A stretch of 17,780 nt of DNA from Bacteriovoracaceae bacterium UBA2394. GTDB lineage: Bacteria > Bdellovibrionota > UBA2394. Position 1 is the first letter of the stretch. Each line of letters starts with the position of its first letter. The notes beneath the pieces are model-generated. The model was not told the origin of the DNA. It made no database searches and was given only the letters and a program-made list of their open reading frames with translations. Of this stretch, positions 1 through 7,106 are shown one piece after another. The stretch covers positions 1 through 17,780 of the forward strand of contig DDSI01000247.1 of assembly GCA_002343335.1 (NCBI GenBank), given 5' to 3'. The position numbers and the translations under genes are program-made.

Positions 1-153
1 CGCTTGCGAGAAGAATCAAAAAAAATCGCAGGAAAAAACTTCGATCTTCGGGATTTTCACGATGTGGTTTTGGGCGCGGGAGGGCTGCCTCTTAAGATCT
101 TGGAAAAAAATGTAATCACTTGGGCGAAGGCGCAAGCGAAGAAGAAGTCATAA
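1..153 (+). CDS. C-terminal end of a DUF885 family protein (partial)
   Basis: An open frame enters from the left edge and ends at a TAA, giving the last 50 residues of a protein. The tail reads FDLRDFHDVVLGAGGLPL followed by LKILEKNVITWAKAQ. This matches the usual C-terminus of DUF885 proteins, where a conserved FxLxxFHDxxLxxGxLPLxxL stretch precedes a final amphipathic helix. DUF885 proteins are zinc-metallopeptidase-like and often exported, but the HExxH region and any signal peptide lie outside the window, so neither activity nor location can be read here. The last 38 bases overlap the end of the convergent mpg gene, so no terminator separates the two. The family call rests on this short tail alone. 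Confidence 0.75.
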   Translation, partial: RLREESKKIAGKNFDLRDFHDVVLGAGGLPLKILEKNVITWAKAQAKKKS

Positions 154-655
154 ATCGAAGAGGCTTTTTCGCCCATTCTCCTGCATAGTCCGCGCCTATT
201 CGCGCGGTTCGCAGGATCTTTTGCGGCGGGGTGCCGCGCTCAATTTGCAAGCGAGGACTGGTGCACAGATCGACTCGATTTAATTTCCGAGTAAGCTTCA
301 TGTGTTTTCCAAAGAGGCCCGGACCTGAAAGCTCCCCTTCGAAATTTAGGGGAATCCCGGCCCGGATCAGCACGGCTTCTGCATCTCCTGCTGGCGCGCA
401 GACCACATTGAACAATTCGTAAATTCCGTAGATCAAATAGATGTAAGCATGGCCCGGAGGTCCAAAGAGAGGTTCGGTTCTCGGAGTGCGGCCTTTACTC
501 GCGTGGCAAGCTAGATCGTGAATGCCCACATAGGCTTCTGTTTCAGTAATGCGCGCGCTGAGTGTTCGTCCATTCGGCAGGCGGTGCGAAACAATGCATC
601 CTAGAAGGTCTTCTGCAACCTCCTCTGCCCCTCGCGCAAAAAAGGATCGTTTCAT
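116..655 (-). CDS. mpg: DNA-3-methyladenine glycosylase (AAG/MPG type)
   Basis: Base-excision repair enzyme that removes alkylated and deaminated purines such as 3-methyladenine and hypoxanthine from DNA. From the ATG at 655 the protein has 179 residues, shorter than mammalian AAG and near the low end for bacterial members. The catalytic motif ETEAYVG is present: E40 corresponds to the general base of human AAG (E125) and Y42 to the intercalating tyrosine (Y127). It is followed by an HASKGRTPRTEPLFGPPG block, a YIYLIYG strand and a closing RIGADYAGEW motif. The open frame extends back to 901, but that extension overlaps folE and lacks family similarity. The ATG at 655 has an AAGG eight bases upstream (664-667). 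The gene diverges from folE, and its 3' end overlaps the DUF885 gene. Confidence 0.93.
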   Translation of the reverse strand: MKRSFFARGAEEVAEDLLGCIVSHRLPNGRTLSARITETEAYVGIHDLACHASKGRTPRTEPLFGPPGHAYIYLIYGIYELFNVVCAPAGDAEAVLIRAGIPLNFEGELSGPGLFGKHMKLTRKLNRVDLCTSPRLQIERGTPPQKILRTARIGADYAGEWAKKPLRFMTSSSLAPSPK

Positions 656-682
656 GGCGTTGACCTTGCTAGGACTTCCCGC
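656..682. promoter_or_regulatory. 27-bp divergent start region between mpg and folE
   Basis: Only 27 bases separate the two divergent ATG codons. Both Shine-Dalgarno-like sequences sit inside them: AAGG for mpg (complement of 664-667) and AGGA for folE (671-674). Each lies eight bases from its start codon, with three bases between them. This leaves no room for a promoter, so the promoter of each gene must lie within the coding sequence of the other, or the genes are read from distant promoters. The 5' ends of the two mRNAs would then be antisense to each other. Confidence 0.6.
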
Positions 683-1240
683 ATGGGTCCAGACCATTCC
701 ACGACACGAAATGCAGAAGAAGCCGTTCGGCAATTGATCCACTTCGTCGGAGAGAATCCCGATCGCGAAGGGCTCATGAAGACTCCGCACCGAGTGGCAA
801 AGGCCTATCGAGAAATGACGTCGGGTTACGCAGAGGATCCTCAAAAAATTCTTTCGACTACTTTTTCCGACCGATGCGATGAGATGGTGGTCGTTCGACA
901 AATCCGTTTTTGGTCTTTATGCGAGCATCATATGCTGCCCTTCCACGGGTATGCCACGGTCGGGTATTTGCCGAAGGATAAAATCGTAGGGCTATCTAAA
1001 ATTGGCCGACTCGTTCATTGCTTCGCACGGCGCCTCCAAGTGCAAGAACGTCTTACGTTGGATATTGCGAACTCGCTTATGGAACACCTCCATCCACTGG
1101 GTGTCGGCGTGGTGGTGAGGGCGACCCACCTTTGCATGGAAATGCGGGGAGTAAAATCTCCCGCGGAGATGGTGACGAGTTGTATGCTCGGAGCATTTCG
1201 AGATGGGACAACACGATCAGAATTTTTATCGATGGCCTAA
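683..1240 (+). CDS. folE: GTP cyclohydrolase I (type IA)
   Basis: Converts GTP to 7,8-dihydroneopterin triphosphate and formate, the first step of tetrahydrofolate and pterin synthesis, as a cytoplasmic homodecamer. The 185-residue length is close to the Bacillus enzyme and shorter than E. coli FolE (222). The zinc ligands are all present: C80 and H83 in CEHHMLPFHG, and C151 in THLCMEMRGV. Also visible are the NPDREGLMKTPHRVAKAY entry motif, GLSKIGRLV, and QVQERLT. The ATG at 683 is preceded by AGGA with an eight-base spacer. It diverges from mpg at 27 bp. Its product feeds folate, whose methenyl form is a common antenna of class I photolyases, and a photolyase gene lies 1.6 kb away; a functional link is inference only. 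Confidence 0.96.
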   Translation: MGPDHSTTRNAEEAVRQLIHFVGENPDREGLMKTPHRVAKAYREMTSGYAEDPQKILSTTFSDRCDEMVVVRQIRFWSLCEHHMLPFHGYATVGYLPKDKIVGLSKIGRLVHCFARRLQVQERLTLDIANSLMEHLHPLGVGVVVRATHLCMEMRGVKSPAEMVTSCMLGAFRDGTTRSEFLSMA

Positions 1241-1289
1241 AATTTTTTAGGGGTCGTCTTTACTTTCTATTGATTCCACAAATTGAAGG

Positions 1290-1338
1290 GTGCTACTCGT
1301 TCCGACTAAGGGTTTTCGGAACAGGGTGTTTCGAGCAC
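1290..1338. repeat. Inverted repeat / hairpin between folE and the small secreted gene
   Basis: A perfect 7-base inverted repeat, GTTCCGA (1299-1305) and TCGGAAC (1316-1322), has a 10-base loop. It is flanked by a weaker outer pair, GTGCT (1290-1294) and AGCAC (1334-1338). No run of T follows, so it is not a standard intrinsic terminator. It lies 33 bases before the start codon of the small secreted protein and could be an operator, an mRNA leader structure or a rho-assisted stop. The function is unknown. Confidence 0.4.
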
Positions 1339-1371
1339 TTTCGTAAATAATCATATAGATGGAGAACAAGT

Positions 1372-1686
1372 ATGTTGAAGTTTGTTTGGGCTGCAGTCTT
1401 GGCATTGGGCTTTATGACAGTGGGCGTTTCGGCCGCCGAAGAAGCGTCCTTTTGCAGCGAATGGAATTATCAGGGGGATTGGCTGATTGCGACTGTTCGG
1501 GGCGGTTCGGTGGAGGATGGAAAAACGAAGGCCTACGAAAAATTAAAGGATAAGGTGGCGGGCTTCAAATCGGGCTGCGCGAGCCGCGGCGGTGAAGCTC
1601 AATCGTGCAAATTCAAATATCGCACCGTCGGTGGACGAGCAGCCTATGGAACGGTCTCGGCTACGGTTCGCGTTCAGTGCAATTGA
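1372..1686 (+). CDS. Small secreted four-cysteine protein of unknown function
   Basis: A 104-residue protein that I do not recognise. It begins with a typical signal peptide: a K at position 3, a hydrophobic core about 4-18, and a VSA-AEE cleavage site near residue 21. The mature part is about 83 residues with four cysteines (in SFCSEW, SGCAS, QSCKF and the C-terminal VQCN), which fits two disulfides in a small periplasmic or extracellular domain. The mature region is polar and lysine-rich, with an AYEKLKDKVAGFKSGC helix and a final beta-like segment. The start is well supported by GGAG (1361-1364) seven bases upstream. It has its own leader and is closed by the terminator at 1715, so it is probably a single-gene transcript or the end of the folE transcript. 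Confidence 0.75.
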   Translation: MLKFVWAAVLALGFMTVGVSAAEEASFCSEWNYQGDWLIATVRGGSVEDGKTKAYEKLKDKVAGFKSGCASRGGEAQSCKFKYRTVGGRAAYGTVSATVRVQCN

Positions 1687-1714
1687 TCGTTTCGAAATAT
1701 TTTTCATTCTTAAT

Positions 1715-1745
1715 GCCCTCGCGCTATTCCACGCGGGGGCTTTTT
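1715..1745 (+). terminator. Rho-independent terminator after the small secreted gene
   Basis: A 9-bp stem pairs GCCCTCGCG (1715-1723) with CGCGGGGGC (1732-1740), with one G-T wobble and an 8-base loop. It is followed directly by TTTTT (1741-1745). The T tract is on the plus strand only, so it ends the transcript coming from 1372. On the minus strand the stem is followed by mixed sequence and would stop the long operon only weakly. Confidence 0.88.
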
Positions 1746-1780
1746 ATTTCAATCTGTGCTCACCGGCAGCGCGTCCTCGA

Positions 1781-2491
1781 TCACTGAGGCACGACCTCCC
1801 ACTTTTGAATCGGGAAGAGCCACGTCCACCACACTTTAGCATTGGCGGGACCATCAGGTCGGGGCGGAAATGATATGCCCGTCAGTATCGACTGAATACA
1901 AGAGTAGGCTTCTTCATTTTCCGGCGTGGGATTTTGATTGAGGACAGATGTTACGGTTCCTTGAGCATCCACATTAAATTGAATTTCCACTCGGCGACTT
2001 TGATCGCCTGTGCTGGCGGAAAATCGCTCGCTGCATGCCTGGAATTCTGCGCGTCGGGTGTCCATGGTTTGATCGAGAACTTCATCGGTGTAGGGCTTTT
2101 CACCTTCATCTGGCGGACAAGAATTTGTGCGAAGGCACTCTCTCTTTACAAAGGACCAGCGGAGGTTATACGTAAAATCACTCGAAGGATTTTCAATCTG
2201 CCAAGATCGAATCTTGTTCGAAATACATTGCGAGACGGAGGTTGATCCTGGAAAGCCCGAGACTTCTTCGATGCGCTCAAATTCTCCATTTTTCTTCTGC
2301 ACAATCTTCAGGCGAATCGTGCCCTCTTCAAGAAGGGGATTTGCGACAACCTGTCTGTCATAGCATTCTTGAATTTCTGTTCGGTGAGCGCGAATCTTTC
2401 TTTCTAAATCTTCTTCCGTATTTTGGGAGCGCGCGGCACATCCCACCAGCAGCGTGACGAGCGACAAAGTAAAAAATTGATAAGCATTCAT
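1781..2491 (-). CDS. Lipoprotein with two AgmX/PglI-like (TonB-C-like) domains
   Basis: A 236-residue predicted lipoprotein. The signal peptide ends in the lipobox LVGC (C18), so it should be lipidated and held in the inner or outer membrane. The rest is two copies of one fold. Repeat 1 (about 32-115) has IQECYDRQ, a GTIRLKIV strand and CISNKIRSW. Repeat 2 (about 141-227) has FQACSERF, VEIQFNVDAQGTV and CIQSILTGISFP. Each repeat carries a cysteine pair at the same relative places (C43/C89 and C153/C198), suggesting one disulfide per domain. The pattern matches the AgmX/PglI C-terminal family of myxobacteria and Bdellovibrio-like bacteria, linked there to envelope or motility proteins. The role here is unknown. 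It is the last gene of the long minus-strand run, 9 bp after the DUF486 gene. Confidence 0.75.
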   Translation of the reverse strand: MNAYQFFTLSLVTLLVGCAARSQNTEEDLERKIRAHRTEIQECYDRQVVANPLLEEGTIRLKIVQKKNGEFERIEEVSGFPGSTSVSQCISNKIRSWQIENPSSDFTYNLRWSFVKRECLRTNSCPPDEGEKPYTDEVLDQTMDTRRAEFQACSERFSASTGDQSRRVEIQFNVDAQGTVTSVLNQNPTPENEEAYSCIQSILTGISFPPRPDGPANAKVWWTWLFPIQKWEVVPQ

Positions 2492-2500
2492 GGGGAGAAT

Positions 2501-2830
2501 CTACCACTCTTTAAAGATAAAGATCACTGCAAGACAGATGAAAACAAAACCAACGGCGTAGTTCCATTTAAAGGGTTCCTTTAAATACCAGATCGAAAAA
2601 AGCGCAAATGTCGTGAGAGAGAGAATTTCTTGGATGGTTTTTAGCTGAGTCGCGTTGAACTGCCCGTGCCCATAGCGATTTGCAGGAACCTGAAAGCAAT
2701 ATTCAAAAAACGCAATGAGCCAAGATACAAGAATAACGATCCAGAGAGGCGAGCTTTTATATTTGAGATGGCCGTACCATGCGATAGTCATGAAAATGTT
2801 GGAGATTGAAAGGAGGACAATGGTGGACAT
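2501..2830 (-). CDS. DUF486 family small membrane protein (DMT superfamily)
   Basis: A 109-residue protein with four predicted membrane helices at about 2-20, 28-46, 67-85 and 89-107. The signature of DUF486 is clear: AWYGHLK near residue 18, SWLIAFFEYCFQVPANR at about 36-52, QLKTIQEIL at about 62-70, and the closing WNYAVGFVFI. DUF486 is a half-size relative of drug/metabolite transporters and its substrate is not known. The length is normal for the family. The gene lies 13 bp after phr and 9 bp before the lipoprotein gene, so all three should share one transcript. No strong Shine-Dalgarno is seen upstream of the ATG. Confidence 0.88.
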   Translation of the reverse strand: MSTIVLLSISNIFMTIAWYGHLKYKSSPLWIVILVSWLIAFFEYCFQVPANRYGHGQFNATQLKTIQEILSLTTFALFSIWYLKEPFKWNYAVGFVFICLAVIFIFKEW

Positions 2831-2843
2831 GCGTCCACTTTGC

Positions 2844-4184
2844 CTAGCCTTTCATCTTTGCAAAAGCTTGAAGAGCGCGCTCACGAGCTTTCTTGTGATC
2901 CACGATGGGATCGAGTTTCATGTCGGGGACCCATCGTCGAATATAGTCTTCGTTAGGATCGAACTTTTCTCCCTGTAACATGGGATTGAAGACTCGAAAA
3001 TAGGGTGCGGCATCGGCCCCGCAGCCTCCCGCCCATTGCCAGCCGAGAGTGTTATTTGCGAGATCGGCATCGACAAGAGTGTCCATGAACCATTCGGCTC
3101 CCTTTCGCCAATCAATGAGAAGGTCCTTTACGAGAAATGAGGCGACAATCATGCGCACGCGATTATGCATCCAGCCTGTTTGCCAGAGTTGGCGCATGCC
3201 GGCGTCTACAATGGGAAAGCCGGTTTCGCCCCGTTGCCAGGCTCGCAATCCCTTAGAATCTTCCCGCCATGGGAACTTTTTGAATTCTTCCCGCAACGGC
3301 TCGTTCGATGTCTGCGGAAAGTGGTAAAGCAGTTGATGTGCAAACTCTCTCCAACCCACTTCCTTCAAAAAGACATTTTGAACGGCGGAACTTGGCTTCA
3401 TTTCCCACCAGAGTTGACGCGGGCTAATTTCTCCGAAGTGAAGGTGAGGAGAAAGTTCGGACGTCGAAGCTAAAGCAGGAAAGTCTCGCCCCTCGGAATA
3501 GTTTTTTTTCCGATCTTTAAGAAAGGTATTCCAATTTTTCTGAGCGCCGGCCTCGCCGGGGTTCCAAAATTTGTAGAAATTTTTATCCCATGGAATTTTC
3601 GGCCGTAGTTTAAGATCCTCCAGGTTGATCGCTGGAACAGAAATTTTTTTTGAATCCACGACCTTTCGATTCTCCTTGGGCGGCGCTGCCGTGGGTTTTT
3701 CAATGGAGCCCGAAGCCAGGCACTTTCGCCAGTAAGGTGTAAATACTTGGAATGGGCGCCCTTCATTATTAAGCACCATCCAAGGTTCAAAAAGGAGGGA
3801 GGAGTTAAATGAGCGCACATCCTCGCAGTCTTCAGAAAGACTCTCTTTGATTTTTTCGTCGCGTCTACGCGTGCTGGGTTCGTAGAGTCGTCCCCAGTAG
3901 ATGGCCTGCGGACAAAAAACGTCGGTAAGTTGGGAGAGAATCTTTAGTGCATCGCCTCGATAAATCGTAAGCGAGAGATTGTAGAAATTCTGCAAATCCT
4001 TTTGGAGTGAAGTCAGAGAATGATAAAGCCACCAGCGGGAAGCAGCCCCTGTCGCTCTTTCTTCCACGTCATCCCAAATATAAACGGGAATGATCGCGCC
4101 ATTTCGTTTGTAAGCCGCTTGAAAGGCTGGATTGTCGTGTAAGCGCAAATCACGACGGAACCATACGATGGATGGGCCTGGCAT
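2844..4184 (-). CDS. phrB: Deoxyribodipyrimidine (CPD) photolyase, class I
   Basis: Light-driven flavoprotein that splits cyclobutane pyrimidine dimers in DNA. The 446-residue protein has an N-terminal antenna domain (about 1-135, starting WFRRDLRLHDNPAF) and a C-terminal FAD/DNA domain (about 210-440). The electron-transfer tryptophan triad is intact: W306 (FPWRED), W359 (IDWRKG) and W382 (LGWQW), at the same residue numbers as in E. coli PhrB, with N378 next to the flavin. GWMHNRVRMIVASFLVKD and DAAPYFRVFNP also match the E. coli-type enzyme rather than DASH cryptochromes. The antenna may be methenyl-tetrahydrofolate, but this cannot be settled by eye. The ATG follows the desaturase stop by three bases with no Shine-Dalgarno, so translation is probably coupled to the desaturase. 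Confidence 0.96.
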   Translation of the reverse strand: MPGPSIVWFRRDLRLHDNPAFQAAYKRNGAIIPVYIWDDVEERATGAASRWWLYHSLTSLQKDLQNFYNLSLTIYRGDALKILSQLTDVFCPQAIYWGRLYEPSTRRRDEKIKESLSEDCEDVRSFNSSLLFEPWMVLNNEGRPFQVFTPYWRKCLASGSIEKPTAAPPKENRKVVDSKKISVPAINLEDLKLRPKIPWDKNFYKFWNPGEAGAQKNWNTFLKDRKKNYSEGRDFPALASTSELSPHLHFGEISPRQLWWEMKPSSAVQNVFLKEVGWREFAHQLLYHFPQTSNEPLREEFKKFPWREDSKGLRAWQRGETGFPIVDAGMRQLWQTGWMHNRVRMIVASFLVKDLLIDWRKGAEWFMDTLVDADLANNTLGWQWAGGCGADAAPYFRVFNPMLQGEKFDPNEDYIRRWVPDMKLDPIVDHKKARERALQAFAKMKG

Positions 4185-4187
4185 GAT

Positions 4188-5105
4188 CTAGATCGCCGGA
4201 GGGGAAGACTTGGATTCCTCAAGAAGAAAAGCTGGAGGAGTTTTCAAATTCCAGACCAATCCAATCCAAGACAATATCTTCAAACTTAAATGGGAAATAT
4301 CGAGTTCCCACCAAAAGAAGCCCTGTCGTTCCGATTGAGGATAGCGGTGGTGGTTGTTGTGCCATCCTTCTCCGAACGTGATGAGTGCCAGCCAGAAATT
4401 ATTTCGGGAGTCGTCTTTCGTATCGAAGCGACGGGAGCCGATCAAATGCGCCAGTGAGTTGATAGAAAATGTGGCGTGATAAAGAACTACCGTTGAAACA
4501 AAAAATCCGACTACCAGCATTTGAGGAGCGCTCGTTCCAAGGCTTGGAAAATAAGTGTTCAGAACTAATCCCCAGAGAAATGTGAGAGTGCCGAGAATGA
4601 AGGGGGGTACGATAAAGTGCTTATCTAAAAATCGAAGCTCAGGATACTTCGTAAAATCCTCGATGAGATCCGATTGGGTTGCGACATAACGATCACAAAC
4701 TATCCAACCACAGTGGGACCACCAGAAGCCGCGACGGACGGGTGAGTGAATATCTTCGTCAGTGTCTGAATATCGATGGTGATGGCGATGATGAGCAGCC
4801 CACCAGAGGGGTCCTTTTTGGCCAGAAGACGTCGCCAAGAATCCGATAAGAAACTGCATCCACCGACTCGTTTGAAAAGAGCGATGAGAAAAATAACGGT
4901 GGAACCCCGCGGTGATGGCCCACATGCGAATTGCATACAGAAAGAGGGCCGTGCCTACCGCGACCCAGCTGACACCGGTAAAAAATATGGCAAGAGCCGC
5001 AACGTGTACGCTCAGAAAAGCTAAACTTCCCCAAAAATCGAATCGTTCATCGGGACGCCTGGCAAGTTTGGGACCGTAGAATCGCGGGAGTTGCGCTTGT
5101 TTCAT
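4188..5105 (-). CDS. Delta-9-type (acyl-CoA) fatty acid desaturase
   Basis: Integral-membrane di-iron enzyme that introduces a cis double bond into fatty acyl chains using oxygen and an electron donor. The three histidine boxes are intact: HRYFSH (69-74), HRHHH (106-110) and HNNHH (249-253). Hydrophobic hairpins lie at about 25-65 and 165-215. This is the stearoyl-CoA desaturase type of 305 residues, without a fused cytochrome b5. It is nine bases after the DUF1365-methyltransferase fusion and three bases before phr. The ATG follows an AT-only leader (TTATTTTTT) with no Shine-Dalgarno, again suggesting coupled translation. The context suggests it supplies unsaturated chains for the upstream methyltransferase, which acts on cis double bonds; this is inference. 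Confidence 0.93.
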   Translation of the reverse strand: MKQAQLPRFYGPKLARRPDERFDFWGSLAFLSVHVAALAIFFTGVSWVAVGTALFLYAIRMWAITAGFHRYFSHRSFQTSRWMQFLIGFLATSSGQKGPLWWAAHHRHHHRYSDTDEDIHSPVRRGFWWSHCGWIVCDRYVATQSDLIEDFTKYPELRFLDKHFIVPPFILGTLTFLWGLVLNTYFPSLGTSAPQMLVVGFFVSTVVLYHATFSINSLAHLIGSRRFDTKDDSRNNFWLALITFGEGWHNNHHRYPQSERQGFFWWELDISHLSLKILSWIGLVWNLKTPPAFLLEESKSSPPAI

Positions 5106-5114
5106 AAAAAATAA

Positions 5115-7106
5115 TCACATTCCGGGCCGCCGAAACAAGATCTGGAGATCATTGATGGCCCTTGCGGTAAAACCGGCCTCACAATAACTGAGATAATAGT
5201 GCCATGCACGACAAAACTTGTCGTCAAAACCTAACGTTTGAATGGCACCCTTCTGTTCCTCAAAACGACGTTTCCATTCCCGAAGTGTTGGCCCGTAGTG
5301 CGGGCCGATGTTAAGGACGTCGATGGCTTCGAGAGATGAAGAATGTTTTGCAGCTTCTAAAAGGTGCGAGAGTGACGGGATAAAGCTGCCGGGAAAAATA
5401 TGTTTCTGAATCCAATCGCAACCGTATCTATACTTCTCAAATCGTTCCTCGGGAAGCGTGATGACCTGCAGAAAGAGAGCGCCTTTCGGTTCCAAAAGCG
5501 CTTCACATTTCTCAAAAAATAAGGGCAGGTTTTCCTCACCCACTGCTTCGATCATTTCTAACGATACTATTTTGTCATACTTTCCCTTGAGCTGACGATA
5601 GTCGCAGAATTGAAAATCAATTTGCTTTTGCAGTCCTTCAGCAGCGACTCGCGCCTCAGCATACTTTAACTGTTCTCTTGAGACGGTCACGCTGGTCACT
5701 CGGCAACCTGTCAGTTTTGCCGCAGCAATGGCCATGCCACCCCAGCCCGACCCTATTTCTAATAGATGATCGCTCGATCTAAGTTCCAATTTTTGAACAA
5801 TCGATTTCAGTCGAAAGGCCTGAGCTTCTTCGAGAGTCATATTTGGATTTTCGAAGACTGCACAAGAATACATCATACTTCGATCCAAAAACTTTTCGAA
5901 AAAGGCGTTGCTGAGATCGTAGTGGAACGAAATGTTTTTTCGGCTTCCCCGAACGGTATTCGATCGAAAGGAATGAATAAAGCGGTGCCATTGCCGACTT
6001 ATCTTCGTCGTTAGAACAGATCGATCGTCACTTTGCTTTTCGTTGGCCAAAAAAAGTCGAAGTACTGCCTCCAAATCCAGACTGGTCCATTCCCCAAAGG
6101 TGTAAGCTTCTCCAAAACCCACATCCCCATGCAAAATAGAACGCCAAAAGAAATTATAATCGCGAATCACCATCGCGGCCCGAAAGTGAGAATCACGATC
6201 TCCGAATACTTCCTGATGTCCGTCGGGAAATGTCACGGTGAGGCAGCCCACTGAAAATTTTTGTAGGTAGGATCGAACGAGAGGAATGCAAGCTCTTTGC
6301 CAAAAAGCAGGGCCGGCAATTCGAATCGTCATTTCACTTTGTGGAACCGGTTTTGTGTACACCCTCAAACCCTTTGCCCAATATAGTTTTGCGGCCTGCC
6401 ATAGAATTCTTGGCATCGTTAACGTTGCAGAAAGCGGAAACTGAATAACCGTCTTCAGCAAATTTGCCTTCGTCAGCGGCTTCGCTTCGCCCTTGATTGA
6501 ACTCAAAAAGGTCAGTTTGCCCTGTCTCAAAATATTAACGCGAATTTCTACGGACGAATCAATCTTGGAAAAGAGAAAGTCGTAATCACCTTTCATATCG
6601 TGAAACGGACTTACATGAAAAGACTTGGGGGTAATGGCTTCGGCGGTAAAGCGACCCGGCGATACTGTTTTGAAATCATGAAGTAAATACAGATGAGTTT
6701 CATGAAACGTGTTATTTACCTCCGCGGCCACAGCCCGCAGTGTTTCATCACTTCGGTAGCAGTAAAAAAAGCTCACCGGATTGAAAACATAGTTAAAAAA
6801 TCGCGCAGAAGTGACGAGCTCAATTCGCGTCACATCCTCGATGCCCTCCGTTCGAAGATAGTACTGAAGGCGTTCGAAAAGAGAACCCTCGGCCCCATGA
6901 AGGTAATCCCGATCATAGAGCGATATGGGACGGAGTTGATTGTAGCCAAAGAGACCGCCGAGCTCCTTTCCCAGCTGAGGCAACTCCGCCAGGTCAAAGG
7001 AATAAAAATAAACAGGGTATCGAAATGCATGCTTCACGGGTTCCAGGCGAGAATGCATGATCTCGCCGACAAAGATTTTAGAACGCCTTTCTATGATTCG
7101 GCTCAC
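5115..7106 (-). CDS. DUF1365 + cyclopropane-fatty-acid-synthase-type methyltransferase fusion
   Basis: A two-domain protein of 663 residues from the GTG at 7106, which forms a GTGA overlap with the amine oxidase stop; a TTG one codon upstream is also possible. Residues about 10-250 match DUF1365 (GEIMHSRLEPVKHAFRYPVY, FNYVFNPVSFFYCY, VNNTFHETHLY, FHVSPFHDMKGDY). Residues about 255-660 match the SAM-dependent CFA synthase family: HYDLSNAFF, MMYSCAVF, the SAM loop EIGSGWGG (450-457), VTVSREQ and EMIEAVG. Of the E. coli Cfa active-site residues, Cys (C415), Glu (E520) and Tyr (Y604) are kept, but the histidine that binds bicarbonate is Q547 and the His after the Glu is A521. Such EMIEAVG-type enzymes include methylases that make methylated or furan fatty acids. 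The two domains are usually separate neighbouring genes. Confidence 0.93.
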   Translation of the reverse strand: MSRIIERRSKIFVGEIMHSRLEPVKHAFRYPVYFYSFDLAELPQLGKELGGLFGYNQLRPISLYDRDYLHGAEGSLFERLQYYLRTEGIEDVTRIELVTSARFFNYVFNPVSFFYCYRSDETLRAVAAEVNNTFHETHLYLLHDFKTVSPGRFTAEAITPKSFHVSPFHDMKGDYDFLFSKIDSSVEIRVNILRQGKLTFLSSIKGEAKPLTKANLLKTVIQFPLSATLTMPRILWQAAKLYWAKGLRVYTKPVPQSEMTIRIAGPAFWQRACIPLVRSYLQKFSVGCLTVTFPDGHQEVFGDRDSHFRAAMVIRDYNFFWRSILHGDVGFGEAYTFGEWTSLDLEAVLRLFLANEKQSDDRSVLTTKISRQWHRFIHSFRSNTVRGSRKNISFHYDLSNAFFEKFLDRSMMYSCAVFENPNMTLEEAQAFRLKSIVQKLELRSSDHLLEIGSGWGGMAIAAAKLTGCRVTSVTVSREQLKYAEARVAAEGLQKQIDFQFCDYRQLKGKYDKIVSLEMIEAVGEENLPLFFEKCEALLEPKGALFLQVITLPEERFEKYRYGCDWIQKHIFPGSFIPSLSHLLEAAKHSSSLEAIDVLNIGPHYGPTLREWKRRFEEQKGAIQTLGFDDKFCRAWHYYLSYCEAGFTARAINDLQILFRRPGM

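Noticed and set aside
656..901. Upstream extension of the mpg reading frame to 901
   Set aside because: The extra 82 residues lie antisense over folE and resemble no glycosylase N-terminus; the ATG at 655 has its own ribosome site.
1715..1745. The terminator as a two-way stop that also ends the long minus-strand operon
   Set aside because: On the minus strand the stem is not followed by a T run, so it would be a poor intrinsic terminator in that direction.
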